This document shows, piece by piece, positions 6,443 through 12,184 of a DNA stretch of 22,099 bases (within the stretch, counting starts at the first letter, position 1; each line of letters starts with the position of its first letter). The stretch comes from JBBTXM01 sp038062255 (GTDB lineage Bacteria; Patescibacteriota; Minisyncoccia; UBA11713; 2-01-FULL-45-33), in contig JBBTXM010000031.1 in the NCBI GenBank assembly GCA_038062255.1, positions 1-22,099 of the forward strand, given 5' to 3'. Under the pieces are notes generated by a model, which did not search any database, was not told where the DNA came from, and worked only from the letters and a program-made list of their open reading frames with translations. Both the position numbers and the translations under genes were made by a program.

Positions 6443-7863
6443 CGGTTCTTGAATTTCACGAAAAATTAAAAACGGGCAAGGCTTCCGCAAGAGAGCTAAT
6501 TTCGGCGTATTTGGAAAAAATCAAAAAGGAAAATAAATCTCTCAATGCTTATTTAGAAGTTTTCGAAGAAGATGCGATTGCGCAAGCCCAAAAAATCGAC
6601 GAACGAATTGCATCCGGCGAAACCCCCGGTGTTTTATGGGGCGTGCCAGTGGCTGTGAAAGATAATATTTTAATTGAAGGCAAAATTGCTTCGGCTTCTT
6701 CCAAAATTCTGGAAAATTATATCGCGTCGTACAGCGCTACTGCTGTAAAAAAACTTGAGAAAGCGGGCGCGATAATTTTGGGCAGAACAAATATGGACGA
6801 ATTCGCAATGGGTTCTTCAACTGAAAATTCAGCGTACGGAGCAACCCGCAATCCACTGGACCACTCGCGCGTTCCTGGCGGTTCATCCGGCGGTTCTGTT
6901 GCCGCCGTAGCGGCGGATTTGGCGGTGCTGGGTTTGGGTTCCGAAACCGGCGGTTCTGTGCGCCAGCCCGCGGCATTTTGCGGAGTTGTGGGGCTTAAGC
7001 CGACATACGGAGCGGTATCGCGCAACGGACTTATAGCGATGGCATCATCTTTGGACCATATTGGACCAATAGCCAAAAATATTGGCGACTGCAAAATTTT
7101 ATTCGACGCAATCAAAGGAAAAGATGATTTTGATTCGACGTCTATGGACCCTGGACCTGCCTTGCCGGCAGGCAGGCTAAGGACTATGGACAATGTCAAA
7201 CGAATTGGAATTCCTAAAGAATACTTCGAAGACGGGCTCGACGAAAGAATAAAAAAATCCATAAATAACTTAGTAAAAAGGCTCGAAAAAAAGTATGAAA
7301 TACGGCATGTTTCTTTACCTCACACAAAATACGCTTTGGCTTGTTATTACATAATCATGCCCGCCGAAGCATCGTCCAATCTCGCGCGGTTCGATGGAAT
7401 ACGCTACGGAGTTCAAAAAAAGGCCGACGATATTTTGGGGGTTTATGAAAAAAGCAGGGGCGCTGGGTTGGGTTTGGAAACGCGCCGAAGAATTCTTTTG
7501 GGAACCTATGTTTTGTCGTCCGGGTATTACGACGCTTATTATTCGCGGGCGCAGAAAGTGCGAAATTTGATTGCAAAGGATTTTGAAAATGTTTTTAAAG
7601 AAGTTGATGTTTTGCTAACTCCCGCAACTCCCACTCTGCCTTTTAAATTTGGCGAAAAAACAAAAGACCCTGTTGCGATGTATCTTGCGGATATTTATAC
7701 TGCTCCTGCAAATTTAGTTGGTATTGCGGGTATTTCTTTGCCGGTGGGCTTTGTGCCGGAAGGCGGGAAAAACTTGCCTATAGGCGCTCAGCTTTTGGCG
7801 CCGTCTTTTTGCGAAGACAGGCTTTTTGAAGCGGGCGAATACATAGAAAATTTGGTAAAGTAA
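6439..7863 (+). CDS. gatA: Asp-tRNA(Asn)/Glu-tRNA(Gln) amidotransferase subunit A
   Basis: A 474-residue amidase-signature enzyme that releases ammonia from glutamine for GatB to convert Glu-tRNA(Gln) (and/or Asp-tRNA(Asn)) to the cognate species. The Ser-cisSer-Lys triad is K74 (PVAVKDN), S149 (GGSSGGS, 147-153) and nucleophile S173 (GSETGGSVRQPA). Overall length is usual for the family. An odd segment at about residues 237-251 (DPGPALPAGRLRTMD), between the DSTS and VKRIGIPKEYF blocks, is coded partly by a 21-nt imperfect palindrome and is probably an in-frame insertion outside the catalytic core. It overlaps gatC by 4 bp. Confidence 0.96.
   Translation: MTVLEFHEKLKTGKASARELISAYLEKIKKENKSLNAYLEVFEEDAIAQAQKIDERIASGETPGVLWGVPVAVKDNILIEGKIASASSKILENYIASYSATAVKKLEKAGAIILGRTNMDEFAMGSSTENSAYGATRNPLDHSRVPGGSSGGSVAAVAADLAVLGLGSETGGSVRQPAAFCGVVGLKPTYGAVSRNGLIAMASSLDHIGPIAKNIGDCKILFDAIKGKDDFDSTSMDPGPALPAGRLRTMDNVKRIGIPKEYFEDGLDERIKKSINNLVKRLEKKYEIRHVSLPHTKYALACYYIIMPAEASSNLARFDGIRYGVQKKADDILGVYEKSRGAGLGLETRRRILLGTYVLSSGYYDAYYSRAQKVRNLIAKDFENVFKEVDVLLTPATPTLPFKFGEKTKDPVAMYLADIYTAPANLVGIAGISLPVGFVPEGGKNLPIGAQLLAPSFCEDRLFEAGEYIENLVK
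7156..7176. repeat. 21-nt imperfect palindrome inside gatA
   Basis: Arms CCTGCC (7156-7161) and GGCAGG (7171-7176) flank the palindromic core TGCCGGCA. It translates in frame as part of PALPAGR in a region where GatA has a variable loop. The flanks carry an imperfect direct repeat (CTATGGACCCTGGAC and CTAAGGACTATGGAC). It resembles the palindrome in pilD in GC content and in avoiding a frameshift. Confidence 0.75.
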
Positions 7864-7867
7864 TATT

Positions 7868-8407
7868 ATGGATGCTATTTTTGATTTTTATATATACCTG
7901 ATAGAAACTATTGTCAGCCTTTTTTATTATGATTATTCGGTTGTCGCAAACAATATATTAAAACCGATTTCTTTCGCGCTCTCGGTGATTTTCGCGTTTT
8001 TTACGGTTTGGAGCATTGTAAAGTTCCGCGAGATTGTAAAATCAATGAAAACTCCGGTAAAAGAGAAAATTTACGTTCCAAAGGTGTTGCCGGAAAACAT
8101 AGAGTACTGGAATAAGATTGTTGAAAAAAGCCGGTCAACGGACGAAAACCAAAGAAAGTTCGCTCTTATAGAGGCGGACACTCTGATTGATAAAATTTTG
8201 GGCCTTGCTGGCTACGACGGAGAAAATCTCGGAGCAAAACTCAAGCAGGTCGAAAGGGGGGATATAGAGTCGCTCGATGACTTGTGGGAGGCTCACAAAG
8301 TGCGCAATCGCATAGCGCACGAAGCGAATTACAAGCTTTCTTTGGAGTACACGGAAGCCGCGATTTCGCGGTATGAAAAAGCTCTCAAAGAGTTGGAATA
8401 CATCTAG
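7868..8407 (+). CDS. Membrane-anchored HEPN-like protein
   Basis: A 179-residue protein with two hydrophobic N-terminal segments (about 5-22 and 32-53), a charged linker, and a helical cytosolic domain (about 75-179). The domain ends in DDLWEAHKVRNRIAHEANY and then a long helix with alternating charged residues. R146-x4-H151 (RNRIAH) matches the R-x4-6-H motif of HEPN domains, many of which are metal-independent RNases, while others are inactive scaffolds. No toxin-antitoxin partner is visible. It starts 4 bp after gatA and is probably in the same operon; its stop abuts the 3' end of a tRNA gene on the other strand. The HEPN call rests on motif and helical pattern only, and a DUF-type scaffold role is equally possible. 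Confidence 0.6.
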   Translation: MDAIFDFYIYLIETIVSLFYYDYSVVANNILKPISFALSVIFAFFTVWSIVKFREIVKSMKTPVKEKIYVPKVLPENIEYWNKIVEKSRSTDENQRKFALIEADTLIDKILGLAGYDGENLGAKLKQVERGDIESLDDLWEAHKVRNRIAHEANYKLSLEYTEAAISRYEKALKELEYI

Positions 8408-8481
8408 TGTCAGGGGTGGGAATCGAACCCACGACCTTGGCGTTATGAGTGCCACGCTCTTACCGACTGAGCTACCCTGAC
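8408..8481 (-). tRNA. tRNA-Met (CAT), elongator or Ile2 type
   Basis: A 74-nt cloverleaf on the minus strand: acceptor GTCAGGG/CCCTGAC fully paired including 1-72, D arm GCTC...GAGC, anticodon loop CTCATAA (anticodon CAT), T arm GTGGG/CCCAC with TTCGATT, discriminator A. The anticodon stem has one weak pair (A31-C39). Full 1-72 pairing argues against an initiator. It could be elongator Met or a lysidine-modified tRNA-Ile. No CCA is encoded. Its 3' end touches the TAG of the convergent gene with no gap. Confidence 0.92.
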
Positions 8482-8504
8482 ATTCTTTTCTGCGGGCTTT
8501 GCCA

Positions 8505-8536
8505 CGCCGAAGGTACGCTATGGCGTACCGAAGGCG
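8505..8536. repeat. Palindromic element abutting the 3' end of tRNA-Asp
   Basis: Inverted repeat: outer CGCC (8505-8508) with GGCG (8533-8536), GAA/GAA internal mismatch, inner GGTACGC (8512-8518) with GCGTACC (8523-8529), loop TATG. It ends with CGAAGGC, also found at the end of the 8789-8820 element, and overlaps the last two bases of tRNA-Asp. Confidence 0.75.
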
Positions 8537-8609
8537 GGCCCGATGGGATTTGAACCCACGATCTTCCCCGTGACAGGGGGACGTGTTAACCGGGCTACAC
8601 CACGGGCCC
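8535..8609 (-). tRNA. tRNA-Asp (GTC)
   Basis: A 75-nt cloverleaf on the minus strand: acceptor GGGCCCG/CGGGCCC, D arm GTGT...ACAC, anticodon stem TCCCC/GGGGA with loop CTGTCAC (anticodon GTC), T arm GTGGG with TTCAAAT, discriminator G as expected for tRNA-Asp. No CCA is encoded; a palindromic repeat follows immediately. Probably transcribed with the tRNA-Met downstream of it. Confidence 0.95.
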
Positions 8610-8644
8610 ACTAATTATTAAATCAATATAACTTTTTTTGTGGC

Positions 8645-8672
8645 AAAAATCAAAAACCAGTAAAAGCTGGTT
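8645..8672 (-). terminator. Terminator after tRNA-fMet (minus strand)
   Basis: On the minus strand AACCAG pairs with CTGGTT (plus 8655-8660 and 8667-8672) around a 6-base loop, followed by TTTTGATTTTT. It separates the fMet gene from the Asp-Met pair. Confidence 0.75.
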
Positions 8673-8687
8673 CTTAATTTTCATATG

Positions 8688-8758
8688 TAGCGGGGGCGGG
8701 AATTGAACCCGCGTCTCAAGGTTATGAGCCTTGCGAGATACCGCTTCTCTACCCCGCG
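8688..8758 (-). tRNA. Initiator tRNA-fMet (CAT)
   Basis: A 71-nt cloverleaf on the minus strand with anticodon loop CTCATAA. Initiator features: position 1-72 is unpaired (C1 opposite U72, where E. coli has C1-A72), and the D stem GAGA/TCTC has the A11-U24 pair typical of bacterial initiators. The anticodon stem CAAGG/CCTTG has only two G-C pairs next to the loop, against the usual three. The D loop is short (AGCGGTA). No CCA is encoded. A 28-nt copy of its 5' part lies just upstream of it. Confidence 0.93.
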
Positions 8759-8771
8759 GTAATAATTATTT

Positions 8772-8831
8772 TTGCGAGATACCGCTTCCTGCGCCATGCC
8801 GTAGCTTTAGCGAAGGCAGGTCTACCCCGCG
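8772..8831 (-). pseudogene. Partial copy of tRNA-fMet 5' half, split by a palindromic element
   Basis: 8772-8788 is identical to 8731-8747 and 8821-8831 is identical to 8748-8758, so together they reproduce tRNA-fMet positions 1-28 exactly (acceptor 5' strand, D arm, first bases of the anticodon stem). Between them sits a 32-nt element (8789-8820). There is no anticodon or 3' half, so it cannot make a tRNA. Confidence 0.88.
8789..8820. repeat. 32-nt palindromic element inserted in the tRNA-fMet half copy
   Basis: The ends are imperfectly inverted (CTGC... and ...GCAGG) around a GTAGC/TTTA/GC centre. The 3' end CGAAGGCAGG resembles the CGAAGGCGGG end beside tRNA-Asp. Comparison with the intact gene gives exact insertion borders with no obvious target duplication. 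Confidence 0.8.
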
Positions 8832-8874
8832 ATGTTGAATTATATTGTAAGTTAAATTTTGAATTTAGGCAAAT

Positions 8875-8905
8875 AAAAAAAAGCCCCGCTACCGCGGGGG
8901 GCTTT
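8875..8905 (-). terminator. Terminator of the small membrane protein gene
   Basis: Minus strand: AAAGCCCCCCGC and GCGGGGCTTT form a GC-rich stem (plus about 8879-8890 with 8893-8905) followed by a run of T. Slight length asymmetry in the G run. Confidence 0.8.
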
Positions 8906-8911
8906 ATCTTT

Positions 8912-9124
8912 TTACAACTTCTCTATTTCTTTCAAATCGTGGTCCGGAATGTATAAGAGCAAAAGGCCTAATATTATTCCGCCGATGGCGGTGTAGATGT
9001 GCGAACCAACGAAGTTCAAGTCGATATAATCTAAAATGTACCAAAGCCCGCGCCATATTAAGACAAGGCTTACAACTATAACCAAATTTTTCGCAAAATA
9101 GCGGAAAATGTTTCTCTTTACCAT
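8912..9124 (-). CDS. Small two-helix membrane protein, unknown function
   Basis: A 70-residue protein with two hydrophobic helices (about 11-30 and 42-61), a basic N-terminus (MVKRNIFRYFAKN) and an acidic-basic C-terminal tail (DHDLKEIEKL). No known motif was recognised. It has its own terminator. There is no Shine-Dalgarno; a TGT-TACAAT extended -10 ends exactly 6 nt before the ATG, so the gene is probably leaderless and shares a 22-bp divergent region with the gene at 9147. Confidence 0.7.
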   Translation of the reverse strand: MVKRNIFRYFAKNLVIVVSLVLIWRGLWYILDYIDLNFVGSHIYTAIGGIILGLLLLYIPDHDLKEIEKL

Positions 9125-9130
9125 AGTTTT

Positions 9131-9140
9131 ATTGTAACAT
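9131..9140. promoter_or_regulatory. Overlapping divergent -10 elements
   Basis: Minus strand: TACAAT (plus 9131-9136) with TGT extension (9137-9139), 6 nt from the ATG at 9124. Plus strand: TAACAT (9135-9140), 6 nt from the ATG at 9147. The hexamers overlap by two bases, so the two promoters should not be occupied at once. Confidence 0.5.
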
Positions 9141-9146
9141 ATTTTT

Positions 9147-9677
9147 ATGAATGAAAGCGGGCATCCTCTGCCAACTCACAAATTTCGCATAAAAAAGCTG
9201 AAATCTCTTTTGGCGATTGTTGAAAGTTCAGCGAGGGGCGACAATTATCTTTTCCGCAATTTATACGCGGACGAATCGGGCAAAGAAATAGATGTTTTTG
9301 AAAACGGAGGGACTTCTTGCTGCGGGCATGTAAGTTGGATTTTACTTGCGTTGGAACTTATAAAACATCCGCATGCGGCTGTACACGGAACTGAAAAAGA
9401 TTTAATAGAAAGCGGGTGGGTGGAAATAGGCGAACCGAGGCCGGGCGCGGTTATAAAATGGGAGAGTTTGGTTGCAAAGAACGGGCTCCAGGGAGAAAAA
9501 AATGTTATGCTCTCGCATATGGGATTTTGCGTAAGCGACGACGAAGCAGTAAGCAACGATTCCAAAGGAACGGGATTTCCGCGCAAACACCACATTACTT
9601 ATGGAGTAAACCCGGATGGTTCGCCTGTTCGGAAAATAGAAAAAATTTATTGGCATCCGGATTTAAACAATGGATAG
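9147..9677 (+). CDS. NlpC/P60-like cysteine hydrolase, cytosolic
   Basis: A 176-residue protein without signal peptide or membrane helix. TSCCGHVSWILLALE (56-70) resembles the catalytic Cys region of NlpC/P60 enzymes (DCSGFVxxxL), making C58 the likely nucleophile. EPRPGAVIKWE (96-106) matches the PGDxxxF/W turn, and SHMGFCVS (123-130) the catalytic-His strand (H124). HHITYG (148-153) may supply the third residue. Family members mostly cut peptide or amide bonds in cell-wall peptides, but this one appears to stay in the cytosol, so its substrate is unknown. It overlaps the PheRS gene by 8 bp, which suggests coupled translation. The ATG lies 6 nt after a -10-like TAACAT and has no Shine-Dalgarno. 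Confidence 0.62.
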   Translation: MNESGHPLPTHKFRIKKLKSLLAIVESSARGDNYLFRNLYADESGKEIDVFENGGTSCCGHVSWILLALELIKHPHAAVHGTEKDLIESGWVEIGEPRPGAVIKWESLVAKNGLQGEKNVMLSHMGFCVSDDEAVSNDSKGTGFPRKHHITYGVNPDGSPVRKIEKIYWHPDLNNG

Positions 9678-10839
9678 CGGAAAATACATCGAAATAAATT
9701 CTCCGGAAGAAGCCGAGCTAAAGCGTTCGTTGGAAGCGAGAACAGATGCCGATGCCAAAAGAATGTTGCGATTTTTGAACATGCCGGATTTGTCGCGCGC
9801 GGAAGGAAGCCCTCTGCGCGAGCTTATAGGAAAAATTTTAAAAATAGAACGGTTCTCAAATTTTGAAGAAATAAAGGTTCCCGAAATAGTAAGGGCAGAC
9901 CATAGCTTTGATTTGTTCAACTTCCCTCCTGAACATCCGGTACGCAGCGCTTCCGACACATATTATATTGATTCGAATCATATTCTGCGCACGCACACTA
10001 CCATAATGTGGCTTTACTATTTGGAACAAGAGCAAATACAAGAAAAAATTAAAAATAAAGAATCGATGGGCGTTATTTGTTACGGCAAGGTTTACCGCAA
10101 AGACGAAATCGACCGCAATCATATGAATGTTTTTCACCAGGTTGACGGGTGGTACCTTGCGCCCAAATCTAAAGAGCCGATTGGCGCAGAAGAATTAAAA
10201 TCTGTTCTTATGGAAATCGCGCAAACCATTTTTGGAAAGGAAATAGAGTACCGGTTCAACAAAGACCAATTTCCATATACCGACCCGAGCATAGAAATGG
10301 AGGTAAAAATAAGCGACCCGCTTCGCAGCGAGGCGAGCCGCTGGATAGAGGTTTTGGGGGCGGGAGTTGTGAGCGGAGAAGTGTTGAAAAATTTAGGAGT
10401 AAATCCAGAAGAATACAACGGCTGGGCTTTTGGGTTTGGATTGGAGCGACTTGCGATAATAAGCATGGACCTGCCGGACATAAGATTGTTGTGGTCCGAA
10501 GATTCACGAATAAAAAAACAGCTGAAACTCGGGCAAAAATATGTTCCAGTAAGCAAATATCCGCCGATAACGCGCGACATATCTTTTGTGGTGGATAAAA
10601 GTTTTATTCCGAATAATTATTTTGATTTGATAAGGGATTTGGGAGGGGACTTGGTGGAGCAGGTTGAGCTTTTGGACAAATACGAAAACGCCGAAAAATT
10701 CGGCGAGGGAAAAGTAAGCTACACATATAGAATCGTCTACCGTAGCAACGACAGGACTTTGGTGTCGAGCGAAGTTGATGAAATACAAAATAAAATTTAT
10801 AGCGAAACCGCAAAGCAATTTAATGCAGAATTGAGATAA
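9670..10839 (+). CDS. pheS: Phenylalanyl-tRNA synthetase, PheS catalytic core fused to FDX-ACB domain
   Basis: A 389-residue class II synthetase charging tRNA-Phe. The catalytic core (about 60-285) has HPVRSASDTYY (89-99), the LRTHTT motif (106-111), motif 2 region GKVYRKDEIDRNHMNVFHQVDG (139-160), the EVLGAGVV strand (227-234) and motif 3 GFGLERLAI (255-263). It then continues into SKYPPITRDISFVVD and ends in an FDX-ACB anticodon-binding domain (about 296-389). In ordinary bacteria this last domain sits at the end of PheT (beta), and PheS has instead an N-terminal coiled coil; here that coiled coil is missing. The layout is that of the monomeric mitochondrial enzyme, which lacks the B3/B4 editing domain. 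No pheT is adjacent. Whether a separate pheT exists in the genome cannot be seen. Confidence 0.9.
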   Translation: MDSGKYIEINSPEEAELKRSLEARTDADAKRMLRFLNMPDLSRAEGSPLRELIGKILKIERFSNFEEIKVPEIVRADHSFDLFNFPPEHPVRSASDTYYIDSNHILRTHTTIMWLYYLEQEQIQEKIKNKESMGVICYGKVYRKDEIDRNHMNVFHQVDGWYLAPKSKEPIGAEELKSVLMEIAQTIFGKEIEYRFNKDQFPYTDPSIEMEVKISDPLRSEASRWIEVLGAGVVSGEVLKNLGVNPEEYNGWAFGFGLERLAIISMDLPDIRLLWSEDSRIKKQLKLGQKYVPVSKYPPITRDISFVVDKSFIPNNYFDLIRDLGGDLVEQVELLDKYENAEKFGEGKVSYTYRIVYRSNDRTLVSSEVDEIQNKIYSETAKQFNAELR

Positions 10840-10870
10840 TCTGCTTTTTTTGATGCTCTAATATAATTTG

Positions 10871-10906
10871 CTAATCACTTTCTAGCGATCGCTAGCATAT
10901 GATTAG
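10871..10906. repeat. Nested inverted repeat between PheRS and peptidase E genes
   Basis: Outer arms CTAATCA (10871-10877) and TGATTAG (10900-10906) enclose a perfect 14-bp palindrome CTAGCGATCGCTAG (10882-10895). No T run follows, so it is a weak terminator candidate; it could be an operator or a mobile palindrome. Confidence 0.65.
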
Positions 10907-10951
10907 TAAGTATTATTGATGATGTCTGAGGCTATAAGAATTATATCAATA

Positions 10952-10960
10952 TGTTAGAAT
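10952..10960 (+). promoter_or_regulatory. Extended -10 of the peptidase pair
   Basis: TGT-TAGAAT (TG at 10952-10953, hexamer 10955-10960) ends 6 nt before the ATG at 10967. There is no convincing -35, as expected for an extended -10. Confidence 0.5.
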
Positions 10961-10966
10961 TATTTA

Positions 10967-11626
10967 ATGAAATTACTTCTAACTTCCGCTGGTATAACCA
11001 ATAAATCTATCGCTAACGCGCTTTTTGATTTGGTTGGCAAAAAGCCGGAAGAAACGTCTTTGGTATTTGTTCCGACAGCGTCAAATGTTGAGGTTGGGGA
11101 CAAAGAGTGGCTGATTGACGATCTGATAAATTTAAAAAAGCTAAATTTTAAGTCTATCGATATTGCGGATATTTCAGCTGTTTCAAAAGAAATATGGCTC
11201 TCGAAAATTGAAAACGCCGATGTTTTATTTTTTGAAGGCGGCAACGAATATCATCTTATGGGGTGGATTATTAAATCTGGTTTAAAGGAAATGTTGCCAG
11301 AGCTTCTCAAAACCAGGGTGTATGTTGGATCAAGCGCCGGAAGCATGGTTTTAAGCAAAGACTTAGCCTTAGAAATTTACGGAAATTTGTACGAAGAAGA
11401 TTTGAGTATCGCAAAAAATATGGACGGCCTTAATTTTGTGGATTTTTACTTTATGCCGCATTTAGACTCGCCATATTTCCCGAAGATAAGAGAAAAACTG
11501 ATAAGAGAAGTTACAAAAGGTATGAAAGATAAGATTTACATAGTAGATGACAATTCGGCGTTGAGGGTAGTTGATGGAAACGCGGAGGTTGTAAGCGAGG
11601 GGAGGTGGTTTGCGGTTAATGAGTAA
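10967..11626 (+). CDS. Peptidase E-like (S51) serine peptidase
   Basis: A 219-residue protein with the class I glutamine-amidotransferase-like fold of the S51 family (aspartyl dipeptidase and relatives). It has the FFEGGNEYHL turn (88-97) and the nucleophile elbow YVGSSAGSMVL (119-129), with S123 as likely nucleophile and H165 in MPHLDSPY as likely base. The length suits peptidase E. Related proteins include cyanophycinase and other hydrolases, so the substrate is not certain. It overlaps the C39-like gene by 8 bp and the pair ends at a strong terminator. A -10 hexamer lies 6 nt before the ATG with no Shine-Dalgarno: probably leaderless. Confidence 0.82.
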   Translation: MKLLLTSAGITNKSIANALFDLVGKKPEETSLVFVPTASNVEVGDKEWLIDDLINLKKLNFKSIDIADISAVSKEIWLSKIENADVLFFEGGNEYHLMGWIIKSGLKEMLPELLKTRVYVGSSAGSMVLSKDLALEIYGNLYEEDLSIAKNMDGLNFVDFYFMPHLDSPYFPKIREKLIREVTKGMKDKIYIVDDNSALRVVDGNAEVVSEGRWFAVNE

Positions 11627-12143
11627 AACAAGCATGAAATTAAATGTTCCATACTATTCTCAACGGCTGGATGTGCGGAGGAGGTTTTGGAAATCCAGGA
11701 GTTGTGGAATTGTCGCGCTCAAAATGGCGATGGACTATTTGGGCCAAAAAAAGAAAAGCTATGTTATCGAGCCGGCGGATAATTTGATAAATAAAGGCGT
11801 TTCTTTTTGGGGGCATTCGCTCAAATACGGCTGGTTCCACGACGCTCTTTTAAAAATTGCCTGGAACAAAGGTTTTAAAAAATCTTTAAGAAAAGAGTGC
11901 GATGAAGCTGGCAAAAAAAATCTACTTCAATATATTGTAGTGAATTTGAAAAAGGGAATTCCTGTTCTTGTATCTTTGAGGATTGGGGAAAGCGGGCATT
12001 TGGTTTTACTCGTCGGTTTTTCCACGAAAGGATTTTTTTACCACGACCCGGATTCCAAAATCCGCTCCAAGGGAAGATTTAAGTTCGTATCTTTTAAAAA
12101 ATTTCTTCTCAAATGGAAGGGCAGAATTATAGTTATAAAATAA
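11619..12143 (+). CDS. C39-like cysteine peptidase domain protein
   Basis: About 174 residues. LNVPYYSQR (8-16) carries the oxyanion Gln (Q15) and SRSCGIVALKMAMDYL the catalytic Cys (C29). SGHLVLLVGF carries the His (H127) and FFYHDP the Asp (D143): the Peptidase_C39_2 order. No signal peptide, membrane helix or ABC transporter part is present, so it is a stand-alone domain with unknown substrate. I chose ATG 11619 (MSKTS...), with a purine-rich GGGGAGGTGG about 11 nt upstream; an in-frame TTG (11610) and ATG (11634) are alternatives. Translation is probably coupled to the S51 gene. Confidence 0.78.
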   Translation: MSKTSMKLNVPYYSQRLDVRRRFWKSRSCGIVALKMAMDYLGQKKKSYVIEPADNLINKGVSFWGHSLKYGWFHDALLKIAWNKGFKKSLRKECDEAGKKNLLQYIVVNLKKGIPVLVSLRIGESGHLVLLVGFSTKGFFYHDPDSKIRSKGRFKFVSFKKFLLKWKGRIIVIK

Positions 12144-12173
12144 CCCCTCCGACCATTGGTCGGAGGGGTTTTG
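12142..12173 (+). terminator. Strong terminator after the peptidase pair
   Basis: A 13-bp perfect stem, AACCCCTCCGACC with GGTCGGAGGGGTT, has a 3-base ATT loop and a TTTT tail. It begins inside the stop codon. Confidence 0.92.
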
Positions 12174-12184
12174 CTTTCATCAGT

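Noticed and set aside
8135..8611. Minus-strand 158-codon frame across the HEPN-like gene and two tRNAs
   Set aside because: It reads through two clear tRNA genes and antisense to a better gene; the translation has no recognisable features.
8772..8831. Possible fourth tRNA gene upstream of tRNA-fMet
   Set aside because: Only the first 28 nt of tRNA-fMet are present and they are split by a palindrome; there is no anticodon or T arm.
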